Shown here one piece after another: positions 11,388-23,168 of a stretch of DNA of 64,000 nt (position 1 is the stretch's first letter; the number at the start of each line of letters is the position of its first letter). A program made the position numbers and the translations under genes. Below the pieces are notes generated by a model. That model did not search any database and was not told where the DNA came from. It worked only from the letters and a program-made list of their open reading frames with translations. Source of the DNA: Rusavskia elegans (taxonomy: Eukaryota > Ascomycota > Lecanoromycetes > Teloschistales > Teloschistaceae); the NCBI GenBank assembly GCA_011316305.1, contig SAUG01000102.1:225404-289403 (forward strand), written 5' to 3'.

Positions 11388-13745
11388 TTGTGGTTCGTTG
11401 AGCTGGATGGGAGTGGACGGTGAGGGTGATGAGGGATCGGCTGGGCAAGGATAGGTTTTCGTGGGCGAAGGAATGTTGAATTGGTGGGAGACGTGATAGG
11501 AAGGGCCAACAAAACCTGCATAGTCCAAGAAGATATATACTTGCAATCCAAGGAGGCGATTGTACCATAGTGAGCAACAATCACTCAGCCAAAGTCTTTC
11601 AGGATTCTACAGGATAGTGCCATTCGGCCACCTTCTTTCTCAGATCCTTTAAAGTGTATATATTTCAGGTTTTCATCCAGGCCGGCAGCTGCCAACTACC
11701 GTGTATCCAAGTATTCGTGTTGTCACTTCATATTGGATTTTAATCACCCTCTAGTATCGATTTGTCAAGGAAGTAAGCTGCACCCAAGTATGTAGATTTA
11801 GTTCTCTATATATTTCTATGTACCTGCCATCACACCCTTCCTACCTACCCGATAGGTCCCGCCTCGTTGCTTTTCATTAAGCAGACAACAACACCACTTG
11901 GCGACAGCGAGTCGAAGTATCTAGCCACGAGCAGGATCAAAGGGATCTGGACACAAGAATGGACTATAGCTACGGCTATTGAGCCGGACCTACGATTCCT
12001 CGGATACTAAGGATCTTCAGCAGTTTTGGAACCAACTGTATCCCTTCGTCTGCTGGCGTGCTCGTTGGATCCAAGGGGCGCACATGGAGGCTGACTTCGG
12101 GCGGCAGGAGCACGCATTTCAGCAGACGAAGGGATAGTTATTTCCGGGACGCTGCGAAACGCATAGTGGCTTCTCGGTTGGATAGAAGTTTCAGTGAAGC
12201 CTTCCTACTTTGTTGCATAACCTTGTCGGGCTATGAACCAAGATGATATGTCCGCCACCTGGGTCTCCAGAGAGACTATGACTACGATTGACGATTGACG
12301 ATTTCTACGATAGCGGAGCTTCGCGTCGAACGAAGTTTGAGACAAGGAAGGGATGGATTGCATCTTACCTTTTTGAGAGGATCTACGCATTGGTTGATGC
12401 CAAGTGGCTGGGAATTGTTTTGGCGTTAAGTCGGGGAGGTGTCGTAGAGGCGATAAGTGTTCGGCATCCGGGTCCTGTCTCCTTAGCTGGAGGTCCGTCT
12501 AAGCAGTGGAAGCGTCTGAGCGTATCTGTCGCGGGGTGAATAGGCGGAAGGTTGGGATCAGTCGGCAACTCGCCTTCTCAGAGATGCTGGAACAATATGG
12601 CTGGATGCCCTTAAGCCAACACTGCGGGGATTGGGTGTTAGTAGAACGTTGTTGGGATTTGATGTTCGAGCGATTGAGGTGGTCGTGTAGACTTCGATGA
12701 AGTTATCGGCAAAGGATGTCTCGGGTTCCTTCCGACGGGTGTTTCAAGCACCGCTCGAGCTTTATTGACGGTGAATCAGACACAGGCAACCCGTTTGCTG
12801 GCCGTGAATACAACATTGCTGCCTGCAGACGGTGAGTATCAAGACACGACGAAGTAGTACGGAAATCTGTTCAAGAGGGATAGCAGCTCACATTCCAAAG
12901 CATGAATACAGTTTGCATAAGTGAAAACACGCGTCATACCTTCCGTTCGAAGCAGACTCGGATTATTTTGAGCGTCTCTAGGGGTTGCTTGGTTGCGAGC
13001 AGAACTTGTTGAAGAAGTGGTGCAGCCAAGAAAGTCGATCAAGGCAGGATACCGTACAGTACAAGATCGCATTACTGCATTGGTCAGGCGGTAGATGTTC
13101 GGAAACGACTTTCCCGGACTGTGACGGCTACGGATATATGGTGCATGGCGAGTCATTGGTGAGAGTTTCTGGTCGTCAGGGTGCATTGTGTAAATCCATG
13201 CAAATGCTGGACATGCCGAACTGTTACTTGAGGGCGCAGCGAGTCAGGCGAAGTTGAAAAGGGCGTCTAATATTACAGTGTGATGTCGAGCTGATTAGGC
13301 CAGCCTCTGGTTGACAACCGTAGCAAACGTAGCAAGCTGCAGTCGGTGGGCTAGCAGCCGAGATCGAAGACCATGACGAGAGAAAGGAAACCCTGCAATT
13401 TTCCGAAACCGAAGCCTAGTGATCCCTGAAAGAACTATTTGTTGCCACGAGAGACCATTACTGAGATGCCGACCGCAGATTCCCTTTTGGCATCGCCAGA
13501 GTAGCTGAAAGAAAGACATGATGTTGACCTGCTTTGAAAGACGAGATCCTCTTTGTGGAAGGTGCCCCTAATTCAACACAGGAGCTGCTGAAGATCTGGA
13601 AGCCAATCTGGCCGAAGCTCCTAGACCGCAACTGTGGATACCTAGATTGAGAGCGGACGAGGTTTTGATAATCGTCCGGAGCAGCCAGGTTGGGCGCACT
13701 ATTTCGAGGAGCGCTCCCCACCTGAGTAGATTAGCTGTCCGCAAA
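11388..13745. other. 2.4-kb gene-free stretch
   Basis: No frame here shows a known domain or a splice pattern I would defend. It should hold SDR and Tra2-like 3' UTRs at its edges, because the two genes are convergent. A 16-bp perfect inverted repeat (12040-12055 and 12120-12135) lies in the middle. The rest looks like unique intergenic DNA; a non-coding RNA or decayed gene cannot be excluded. Confidence 0.45.
12040..12135. repeat. Inverted repeat, 16-bp arms, 64-bp spacer
   Basis: ATCCCTTCGTCTGCTG at 12040-12055 reappears as its exact reverse complement at 12120-12135. Partial symmetry continues outside the arms (AACT on both sides, offset by two bases) and inside them (a shared TGC three bases in). 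It could fold as a hairpin or be the end pair of a tiny inverted-repeat element. No gene is attached to it. Confidence 0.6.
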
Positions 13746-14826
13746 TTAACGACGAGAGTACCTATCGTCGCGGTCCTCGTAGCTTTTACCTCCGCCGTAC
13801 GGTTCTCTCGAAGGAGCTGCATCCCCGCCATAGCCACGTCCACCGTCACGACTATAATAGTCAGATCCACCGCGTCGATCGTCTCCGCGGCTGCTGTAGC
13901 GGTCGTCACGGCCAGAGGCATAGCGATCGATGCCACGAGAACCGTAATCATCACGGCGTCCATAGCCACGGTCATCATGACGAGAAGAGCGGTAGCTATC
14001 TTCATAGCGGCCGCCGCCACCGTATCCGCCTCCACGACGACGGTCATCGTAGCGGTCGTATCCCCCATAACGTCCACCACGGGGAGGAGGAGGGCCACGG
14101 AAGTCGTCTAGAACCAGTGGGTGAGCGCCTCTACCAATCTTGGAAGTCGTGATATGCTTACCTCGCTTTGGGGGACCGAAGTACTTGCCTGGTGTTGGGG
14201 TTCTTGGGCGGCTTCTCCTAGCTTTCTCAATGCTCAAGGTACGACCTTCGATGTTCTCACCCTGAAGACCTTCCTTTGCTGCGTCGGCCTGATCGGAAGT
14301 GACCATTTTCACAAAGCCGAAGCCGCGGGACTCTTGGGTGTGTGGGTCTTTCATGATGGAACAACCTTCAACTTCGCCGTACTTCTCGAACATGCGCATG
14401 ACGTCTTGCTCGTTGAGGCGGGGATGGATGCCAGTGACAAAAAGGTTGGAGCCTGAATTACGAGCTTCCGACTCACGTGGCTCTCCACGTTCTGGGGGAG
14501 GTCCGCTAAAAAGGAAGTCAGTAACGGTGCAAAGACTGTTGACGGAGGCGTTCATAGCTTACCGAGAGTCCACGCGACCGTTGGGTGAAGCACTTCGGTC
14601 ACGACCACCACGATAGGTATCATCACGTTTGGGGTAATCATCGTCGCGCTTCGTCGGGCGTGGAGAAGCACTTCGATCACGCTCGTAGCGTGGTTCCTCT
14701 GCTCGTTCAAGAGTCAGTGACAGCAATGGTGGTCAATTATATCGATAGTGAAGCTTAGAAGAGAGCACTAGAAGAATTCTTACCTTCGTAGCGGCCATTT
14801 TCAGTTTCGTAATCCATGGTTGCCAT
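13746..14826 (-). CDS. Transformer-2-like RRM / Arg-rich splicing factor
   Basis: Four minus-strand exons (14826-14784, 14698-14563, 14505-14162, 14107-13746) give 294 residues. An N-terminal Arg/Asp/Ser-rich segment is followed by a single RRM (about 74-150) with RNP2 LFVTGI and RNP1 RGFGFVKM. The linker IEKARRSRPRTPTPGKYFGPPKR and a long Arg/Gly/Tyr/Asp-rich tail follow. This architecture matches Tra2-type SR-related proteins that bind exonic enhancers. The first intron ends GAGCAG, a tandem acceptor: the start of exon 2 could also be 14701, adding one residue. Start is MATMDYETENGRYEG. A CACGTG (15043-15048) lies about 215 bp upstream. Confidence 0.9.
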
Positions 14827-15234
14827 GATGAGGTGTTGAGGGTGTGATGAAAAGTCGAGTCGAAGTTGGTCGCCTAGATAGCTTGGAACAATCGCAGAGA
14901 TTTCGAAGAATATCAGTGCTGATGCAGTAGAATCTTGACCACGTTGACAGAAGTTGACGATGGGCAAGGATGAATGAAGTGCAAAATCAAAAGTTCTACT
15001 AGAGGACTAAAGGAGTCAACTCGCGCGGCTGAAACCGGCAGTCACGTGCTACGCCCTCGGTTCTAGCCTTTTTGGGACATCGAAAATAACTGAATGAAGC
15101 TGGCGAGGTGGCGACAACAAGTAGGAAGCAATGAGAGGCGTCTGAGATCAAATCTGAGTACTATTATATCCTATCTACTGCTGTCAACTCATTATACCGT
15201 ATCGCCATCTTGGAAAGGCCTACAATGAGCTGGT
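14827..15234. other. Intergenic Tra2-like / GH32
   Basis: About 400 bp upstream of the Tra2-like gene and downstream of the GH32 gene, both on the minus strand. It contains CACGTG at 15043-15048. No gene is seen. Confidence 0.5.
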
Positions 15235-17318
15235 TCAGAGGCTCATGTGTCCCAGCGTATTCCTCCGAACTCTCTGACTCGCCATGGTCACGTTGCCTGC
15301 CACAGTTCCATTCGAATTTTCTAACGGACTCCATGCGCTTCGGAAGAGACCTACGTTAGTGACTGTTCCGACTTTGTTGCCAACAGTGGTGCACATACCT
15401 ATTCAACCCAAAGACCTCTGCGCTGACTTGCACTCCCGGATTCAATTCCCTTGTTGATATCAACAGTGTGTCTAGCATGCCCTCGGCGAAGAAGGATGTT
15501 GTTGCACTCCTCAATCCATTTTCAAGGAAGACCTCCAAGATACTACGATCTATCACCACTTGCAGCCGGAACATCTGCGTATCCGTATTGATGAGGCTGT
15601 TGGTGCTGAATTTGTCGGTGAAGAACGGGTTTTCGAAGCCGCGGATATAACCACGGTCGATCCAGAATGGCTTATCACCACCCAAGTAGAAGCCGCCCCG
15701 TATGGATTCCCCAGTCACCGAGGACATGAAGGTGAAATTCGCAGTCCCGGTCACATTTGCCAAGGGTATTGACGTAATGGTCATGTTGAACGTAACCGCA
15801 CCGCTAGGCACGGTGGAGGAGTAGTCGTACAGTAAAGAAGAGTTGGCCAACGAAGACGAGTTCGCAAGAGAAGAAGTCGAGGAGTATAGCGACCACAGGT
15901 CGTATGGAAGCGAGACCAGGGTGTAATCACCGCGTGTAATATTCGCAAGGACGTTGTATCGTGGAAGACTCATCGCGGAGCGGAAACCCTCAAGCTGGCC
16001 GGTAGGGACCACCTGCGTGTATTGCCAATTGCTGGCCCAGGCGATACTGATCTGTGGCGACGTGGCGGGAATACCGTAGAAGAACTGGCCAGCGTAGTTG
16101 TCTTTGCCAAAGTCGGCAATGCGAGCGGCCTGGTCCACCGGAGTGAAGTGGGTGCCGTTGAACGTTCCAGCAAAATACTGGCCGATTGATCCTCCCAGCG
16201 GAGCACCAGGGTTGATGGAGATATAGAGGACGAACATGTCACTCGATGCAATGTTCGATTCGTCCAGCGGGTTTTCGATCGACGCGTTACTCAGCATCGG
16301 CATCTGAACCAGATTCGGACATTCGTATTGTAGGCCCAGGAGCCCATAATGAGAGAAGTTGGAGGCGTGCGTCCACGTCGTTAGATCTGGGGACGTGAAG
16401 AAGCTGTGATGGAAGCGTCAGACTATGTATGATCTGGCTCTCTGAACCCGACATCTCAGAAGCAACGACTCACCCGATCGTGAACTCTTGAGCATATGCA
16501 ACTACCATCACCCATCGTTGTGTCAAAGGATACCAGATCACCTTGGGATCTCTGAATTGCGTGCTATTGATCGAAATGACGGGATTTTTGGCGTATTTGG
16601 TAAAAGTGTAGCCTCCATCGGTTGAATAAGCTACCTGTTACCCCTCAGTGAGCAGCCTGATCTCTGCGTTTCGGTGAACAGAGAACGAACATCTTGAGTC
16701 TGCTCTTCGGCGGTGTTGAGAGTATAGAAGGCGACCACCCCGTTCGTCTGATTAGGAAAGAAGCCGCTGGTGTTATTGACATCGATCACGGACGAGCCGG
16801 AAAAGATTGCCTCTCCTTCTGCTCCAGGATAGATTGCAATCGGTTGGTTCTCCCAAGTGTATAGATCACGGCTTGTAGCGTGACCCCAGTGCTGGTTTCC
16901 GGCTACAGTATCCGTGGGATTATCTGAAGCACTCCATTTAGACTGCGTCCTGGTGTTGCGACTGCTGCAGTCTTACATACACTGGTAATAGAGGTGGTAC
17001 ACGCCTTCGGCATCCACAAACATGCCGTTTGGATCGTTCTATCGATGAGGCTTGATCAGCTTCCACGACAAGAGCATATCCTGTCTCCTCTTCCTCGTCG
17101 AGCTGGTACAATGGCAAGCATGGAAGAGACAGACAGGCACGAACCATAAAACCAGTGGGCGGGCTGTAGTGGATCTGCGGCCGTAAAGCACCCCTATAAT
17201 CACCTGGTATCGGTGTACCGGTTGGCACAGAAGGATCAACATAAGCAGACGTTGCATTTTGGCCTCGGACAGGAGCTGTCAGCAGGCACAAGCCCGCGCA
17301 AATAGCGGAGAACAACAT
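15235..17318 (-). CDS. Secreted GH32 fructan hydrolase (inulinase/invertase type)
   Basis: Six exons (17318-17145, 17038-16981, 16923-16691, 16634-16474, 16403-15399, 15337-15235) encode 577 residues, normal for fungal GH32. A signal peptide ([19 protein letters not shown]) leads the five-bladed propeller with NDPNG (catalytic Asp), the FRDPK motif (transition-state Asp) and YECPN (acid/base Glu). A C-terminal beta-sandwich carries [19 protein letters not shown]. Many Asn-X-Ser/Thr sites suggest heavy glycosylation. It should cleave beta-fructosides such as inulin, levan or sucrose outside the cell. An earlier in-frame start at 17354 would blunt the signal peptide, so 17318 is preferred. The last intron is the least certain: reading on from 15399 stops at 15356, but splicing to 15337 restores the family ending FGLNSAW. 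Confidence 0.9.
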
Positions 17319-18032
17319 GCTGGAAGTATGAAAGTGAGAGTACTTATGTTCCAATGGAGAAAAGACGATTGAAGGACGAAAACCTAGATCCTACGGTGTA
17401 TACTTGTACCTTTTGGCAGCTACCTTCGTCACCAAGGACCAGGCCCAGCCACATCTCGTCATGCAGAAGCTACCACTGCTTGGCCGAGCAGAGCGCTCTG
17501 TTCCCCGCATGGGGATCTGGCAGAAAAGCATCTTCTGGGACTACCATCAAAAGCGCTCCGCCATTGGAGGCTTTCCTACCCCTCACGACGGCATGATGGA
17601 TGCAAAGACCAAGAGACCATCAGCAGCCACGGGATAGATCGTCTGTGGGCGGGCCGATTAGCTCTTGGTTTCCTTGTTGACTTGTCGAGCCGTCTCTCCC
17701 AACACGCTCGGAGAGGACTTTAGACGGGCTTTGTTCGAAGTCCACGGCCAGCGTGGAACGAGTGCTAGGTACGATTTCTGCATGACCTTTGGGTTTATAA
17801 GACGATAGAGTTGGAGTACCTCAACAGGTAGATGCCAATCATTTCTGTGCCGCAGTGACCGACAGCTTCCCGGACCTGCATAGCTGTTCCTTGCTAGCTT
17901 CCCCTTGACTCCGTTGAATGTGGGGTAGAAGGGGAGTGGGTGGTGGATGCAAGGTGACGATGAGAGCGGAATCCAACTTCGCCATCACGGTCGAGAATCA
18001 AGCTGCAAAAGCGATAGGCTTTAGTCATTAGA
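17319..18032. other. Intergenic upstream of GH32
   Basis: Promoter side of the secreted GH32 gene, running up to the left end of the transposon relic. No gene is seen. Confidence 0.5.
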
Positions 18033-18564
18033 CGACGGTCAGGACCCCTAAGCTCGCTGGGCCTCAAAGGTCCTAAAAAGGGATATTATTGCGCACATCA
18101 TTATAATATAGCCAGAACTACTCCGATTCCAGATATTTTTGAATCAGATAAAAGCCTTGATCTAGCGCTTGAAATTATTAGTATAATACTAAGCGACCAG
18201 GTTAAAGGTGATTGTATTATTCGTAGGTATAATATCGGATTTCGAGTATGATTATAACATCAACATCTTCTATCAACTCCTGAATAACAACCAGACAGGA
18301 TGCGCATTTGAAAGCTGCAATTTTTAAAGCCTAAAAAGCAGCTTATAATTATATAGTCCTGCCACATAACGTAATCAACGCGGTGAAGTCGTACACTGTA
18401 GATAGAGGTTGATATACGGGCTGTTTCCTTTACTAAAACTCGAAAGTTAACGCTAAGAAATCCCGCTTGGCGTCGATTTATTATGGAAGGTCCATTGAGG
18501 TGATGAGTCCTTTGAGGTGAGGCCCTCTAAGCGAGCCCAGCGAGCTTAGGGGTCCTGACCGTCG
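18033..18564. mobile_element. Non-autonomous inverted-repeat DNA transposon relic (MITE-like)
   Basis: Perfect 30-bp terminal inverted repeats lie at 18033-18062 and 18535-18564 (CGACGGTCAGGACCCCTAAG... in the left arm). A subterminal repeat (CTCAAAGG) is also shared but displaced by extra bases in the right arm. The 472-bp interior is clearly more AT-rich than the flanks and has no intact frame. With one mismatch the repeats reach 18031 and 18566, placing TA before the left end and TT after the right end. A mutated TA target duplication would suggest a Tc1/mariner (Fot1-like) origin, but this is not proven. Confidence 0.8.
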
Positions 18565-18630
18565 GCTTTCGCTATAAGCAGCAACGTCAGGTCGTCCTCC
18601 TCGCTTCTCCGACGTAAATCAAGCACTCCA

Positions 18631-19896
18631 TCACCACAGAGACATGGCTGCCCAGAACGGGCAGAGTACCAGCGCCCATAATAATGTCCCCACCTGGATA
18701 CTACGGACGGTCCCATTCACAATCTGAGGTCGAGGGTCACGGGCAAAACTGTCGATGCCACATACCGTCTTACACGTCGCCCCTGGTGCTTCACGGCTCG
18801 TGTTGTAGACCAGGTCAATCCATTCAATATCCAATGTGGCCTGGCCGCCAACCGTCATATTGCCTGGCCAGGAGCCGCCATTGCTCCACATTCGGATCTG
18901 GATGTTACTCGGTTGGGTTGGCACCCCGTACGTCTTGTTCAGTTTGCTCATGCCGTTGATGAGCCATTCCGACCGCCCGGGCAGCCAGTTCAGCTGATAG
19001 TCGTTCCAGTCGGTCCAGCTTCCAATCGCGGTCCCTCCGGGCCGTGTTATGGCAATTGGGGTGGATGCTTCCGGGATAACTGTGCCATTGGCGTCCTGTA
19101 GAGGACTTATTAGCTTATAGTGTGGATTGTATTGTTCAGTACATCGTCGGGTCAGCGGGCTGCTGTGAAGCCGCAAAAGCAGGAAATGACTTACCACCCC
19201 TGGCTGATTTGTGGCCCTCACCGTACTCTTTTCATCTCTAGTCAGAATCTCAATGTCACTCTCTTGCTCATCCGTCAGGTAGGTGAACATGCCAGCGCAA
19301 GCGCCAGGTGATCCAGATATTCGAGCTCGAATGTGGATCGAGGCGTGCATATAGGCTGTTTCTGTCGTTTCGAGAGCGGATGCCGACTGGAAAGAAGGAA
19401 GGCGGTTCGTTCGTAGAGTGAGGTGTACGGGAGAGTCGGGTGCATCGCGAGCTGAAGGACAATGCTACATTAGCCTAAAAGAGGTGGAGGTGTGTGGATA
19501 GGCGGACCGCTCACCGAGGTACAAATTCTGGTGGGAATTCACCAAGGAGACTGGCGCTACTTCGGACGTCTCCTTGCTCCAACTGCCCGGGGTGAAGTAG
19601 TCGCCAAAGAAGCCGGTGCCGAAGAAGGGAGAAGTTAGGGGTTCGATGCCCTCATTTTGGCTGTTGCGGATGGTCGCCGGGGTGGTAAGGTTCGAAGCGA
19701 AGGTTTCGTTGTCCAGGGATCGAAAGTCGAAGAATTGGTGGTTCAAGAACACAGCTTCACTGTTACCTGTGGGCCGATAACAAGAACATTCTGGGATTGT
19801 AGAGCCCGGGGAAAGCGGCGGTACAGCTAAGCATTGCTGAACATCAAAGAGAGCCAAGAGGAGTAGGAGCAAGCTCCGAGAGCTAGGAGACGGCAT
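18631..19896 (-). CDS. GH16-family glucanase-like protein, probably GPI-anchored
   Basis: Exons 19896-19515, 19451-19195 and 19095-18631 encode 367 residues. A signal peptide (SRSLLLLLLALFDVQQCLA) precedes a concanavalin-like beta-sandwich. It carries the GH16 catalytic motif ExDxE as E191-S-D193-I-E195. The extreme C-terminus is a hydrophobic run (VGTLLWALVLCPFWAAMSLW) as expected for a GPI-attachment signal. The protein probably remodels beta-1,3/1,4-glucan or related wall polymers at the surface. The second intron (99 bp) is a multiple of three and free of stops, so retention would insert 33 residues; GTAAGT/CAG splice sites support removal. It lies only 66 bp from the transposon relic. 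Confidence 0.88.
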
Positions 19897-21333
19897 CGTA
19901 GGGTAAGGATAAGAGGAGTGGAGGGGACGAGACCAAGCGAAGCCAGCGACGGCCAGTGAGAAATATTCTAATCATGAACCGACAAGTCCAAGAGGCAAAG
20001 CGAGAGTGGGAAGGAGAGAGATTATGACGAGAAAGAAAGTAGTGTCAAGGATCTGTCAATAGCATGATGACGAACAAACGATGATGCAGGAAGTGATTGA
20101 ATTCACACGAGTCGCCACGCCACGACCCCACATGGCGACCGGGGCTGAGAAGTTGGAGGAATGTAGATGGATAACGGTTGTACATGTTCCACGAGGCCGT
20201 TTGAGTGGTCCGGTAAGCAGGCCATGGCTCGGGAATCCGAGTGGATTCTTTCATTGGGGAGTCTATGACTAGCTGGCCAGATTTGCTTCACTTGGTTCCG
20301 AAAGCACTATAACCGAGACAGGCGCAGGAGAGGTGCATGAGTGTGAGCACATGTAAAGTGGTGGAGTCAAAACAGGTGTACCGCGTAAGACTGGACTATT
20401 TATGGAAACCGGATACTTTTTCCCCACTAAAGCCTTGCCAAGACTCGTGTTTTGATTCTTCCTGCAGGACATCGATGTCTCGATAGTGCGGCACCTCGGG
20501 ATCTGCAAAGCGGTACCACGATCCTCTCTCCCTCTTCAGGACAGGTCACCAGTCAGCACAAGGGAAGAGAGAGAAAGTCAGTAACATTATCGAATTCCTC
20601 CCCAATATTTTCGACATGCCGTCAAAGTCCCTTTCATGTCCAGCCTGGTTGCATTCGTGCTACCAGACGGAATGTGGCATGTCAACCCAGTACTTGTACC
20701 CCGTTGTTCGGCCCCAGGCAGCTGCGAGGTCAATCAAGAAGCAAAAGCAACTGTGCCGCGAGATCCTTGGCAATGGAACATCAATAAACCATGTGTGTCC
20801 GGCTGAAGTCAATAATTAATTCATCGACAACCTTCAGACCGATTGTCGGCATTGACGTACCTCGGTGATGCTTTTCCTAAAGTCTAATTAATTATCATGC
20901 TCCCAACAAGGACCTCATGGAAGAACCACGATAGCGGGATGGGTCTGCTATATTCCCCAAACAAGAGAGTGATCGATGACGGAGGCTAATCAAGGAAACA
21001 CCAAGTCCTTTCTTGATCATTAGTAGGCAATTGCGATTTGACCCTGATCAGTATCCACTTGGTGGTACCCTCATTATAACCGATCGGTCTGAAGTCGACA
21101 ACAATGCTTGAGTTGTCATACACTGTCGACTTTCTTTGTCTAGTTTTCCTTCATTCTATTACAATACCTTTGTCTGCCTATCCGAGTATTATAAGTCATC
21201 CACCCAACCTCGTTGATTTTTCTAGACCACTTGCACGAAAGCCGGAACCCTTGGTCACCATCTCAAACCACCATCCAGCCCTCCTCACCGGATTCATCTT
21301 CCCAAAGTAGGAATCAAGTGGTCCGTCAGCAGC
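19897..21333. other. 1.4-kb gap between GH16 and RRM genes
   Basis: Shared upstream region of two divergent genes. It is moderately AT-rich near 20800-21100. No domain-bearing frame, repeat or RNA gene is seen. Confidence 0.5.
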
Positions 21334-22899
21334 ATGGCAGACTCCTCCTTCTGTTGCAGCTTATGTTGGGAGCCACCCAACCTATTCCGAGCAGACGAGG
21401 AGGACCATTACTGGATGTACTGCAATGTTCGTGAAGCTGGACCTAATCCTACGTCCTCCAGCGGAACATTCGACCCCTCTCAATCCGCGACAGACCCCTG
21501 GAGCGAACATCCTAGTCCATGCAGAAACCCAGAATCGCCGCTTGACCAGAAGGACCTGGACCGCTTCCAGCGTCGGACCATCGATATGGCAGCAAATGCA
21601 GGATACTCTCTAGGCCCTCACGTCAATTTCCTCGAAACAGTACCCGGGCTAGAGTCTATGTCAGCCCCTTCGCTTTCGCCAATGCTGTCGGATCCGCAGA
21701 CGCTTCTGAAACTTTGTCGAGGCTTGGAGACGAGGTTAGCTGACCTTGAGTTTTCAAAAGAGGAGCTAGTCAGGTCCTTGGAGCTGGAAATTCAGGAGAT
21801 CCGCGACCTGCTAACGGAAGTCACAGAAGCAGTGAACAGAGACCACGTGCAACCGCCATGCAACAGCCCCCCTGACCATGAAGAATCTTTCATTGATAGT
21901 GACGCACTCTTTGAGCTTGAGAGCCCGAGCACTTTTTCGCAAGATTTGACACCAGAAGCACTGCAATACATCCAAGCTTGGCACAATGGTGGCTTGATCA
22001 TCGTTGAGAGCCTCAGCGACCACGCAAGAATGCGCGATATCCATGACCTCTTTCGTTCTTGCGGCACCATCACCTACCTCGAGCTACTTGGAGCAGATAA
22101 GTCCAGACCCCATGTCAACTCACGATATGCTTACATTCACTTTGCTGAATACAGCCAGGCAGTCAACGCAGTCCAAAACCACCACGGTGCCCTTTTCCAG
22201 AACAGAGCCCTGATGGTGTTCCTTCTCAGCACAGACACTGTACGTGGTGAGCCTGGGGTGCCTTACCTTGGCTCGGCACTGGAGGTTCTCAATTTCGCGG
22301 GTGGACAGAACTACGCTTCGCCTCAAGCCGACTTTCGGCATGCGAACAGAGATCTGCGAGAGCTTCTTGAGCATCTGGACACATCAGCGCCGCTCCAACA
22401 TTCTGGAATGGAACCCAGCACCTACTCGCTCAAACCAAACCTCACGGCTAAGACGGTTGCTTCCTGGCGTCGGACAGATGCTCCGTTCGTTGAGACTGAG
22501 GCAGCTCCCAGGACCGATAGTACGGAAAAGGTGCCTAGTGTCAAACCATCACAGCAAGCCTCCTATGCAATCCCTGCTGAAATCAAACCGTTGGCAGTGG
22601 GACAACCCGGGGCATATGTTCCCCCCAAAACGTGGAAACGCAAGGCGAGTAGTGTTACCGATGTTGATGATACTGATTCAAGCCGACCGCATCAAGTCAT
22701 GAAAATCTTGAAGCGAGGTGAGCCACTGGCAGGTAATGATTTCCATTCTGGCATGGTCGACCGCCGGGGTTCGGAATTTGGCCGCCTTGCAGTGGAAGAC
22801 TTCGTTCACGAAGGTAAGCAACAGCCATCCAAGTCTCAGCAAGCAGCTATCGGACGACCATCTCGAGATGATGAAGAAGAAGGAGGCGTCCTTCTGTAG
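21334..22899 (+). CDS. RRM-domain protein of unknown role
   Basis: A single uninterrupted frame of 521 residues. An N-terminal CxxC pair (FCCSLCWE) is followed by a Ser/Pro-rich region and a short helical, possibly coiled-coil, segment (about 130-165). One RRM lies near residues 218-300, with RNP2-like LIIVESL and RNP1-like RYAYIHFA. The C-terminal 200 residues look disordered, with acidic ends. The RRM layout recalls Mei2-type C-terminal RRMs, but I cannot name an orthologue. Start is the first ATG of the frame; upstream in-frame sequence is not coding-like. Confidence 0.75.
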   Translation: MADSSFCCSLCWEPPNLFRADEEDHYWMYCNVREAGPNPTSSSGTFDPSQSATDPWSEHPSPCRNPESPLDQKDLDRFQRRTIDMAANAGYSLGPHVNFLETVPGLESMSAPSLSPMLSDPQTLLKLCRGLETRLADLEFSKEELVRSLELEIQEIRDLLTEVTEAVNRDHVQPPCNSPPDHEESFIDSDALFELESPSTFSQDLTPEALQYIQAWHNGGLIIVESLSDHARMRDIHDLFRSCGTITYLELLGADKSRPHVNSRYAYIHFAEYSQAVNAVQNHHGALFQNRALMVFLLSTDTVRGEPGVPYLGSALEVLNFAGGQNYASPQADFRHANRDLRELLEHLDTSAPLQHSGMEPSTYSLKPNLTAKTVASWRRTDAPFVETEAAPRTDSTEKVPSVKPSQQASYAIPAEIKPLAVGQPGAYVPPKTWKRKASSVTDVDDTDSSRPHQVMKILKRGEPLAGNDFHSGMVDRRGSEFGRLAVEDFVHEGKQQPSKSQQAAIGRPSRDDEEEGGVLL

Positions 22900-23168
22900 A
22901 AATGCAAAGCTGATTATTGCTACCTGTCTATCAAGGCATCGAGTGGCCTGCTTACCTATCAATGGGACAGAGCGTTTGCATTTTATCGATAGAGCATTAT
23001 CATAGAATCTGATGTATAGATCGTGGCGTAATCCATTATAGTTGACCTCGTAATTCCATACGATTCAACTGTCTGTTCTCTGTTCAGCCCTGAATCACGC
23101 TTGAATATGCTCGAAGACCCGTGAATGCCCATGTATGTACACCCTCGCACTCACCTAATTCTACCATA

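Noticed and set aside
13568..14098. Ala/Val/Thr-rich frames on both strands over the Tra2-like tail
   Set aside because: They are shadows of the Arg/Gly/Tyr repeat coding sequence.
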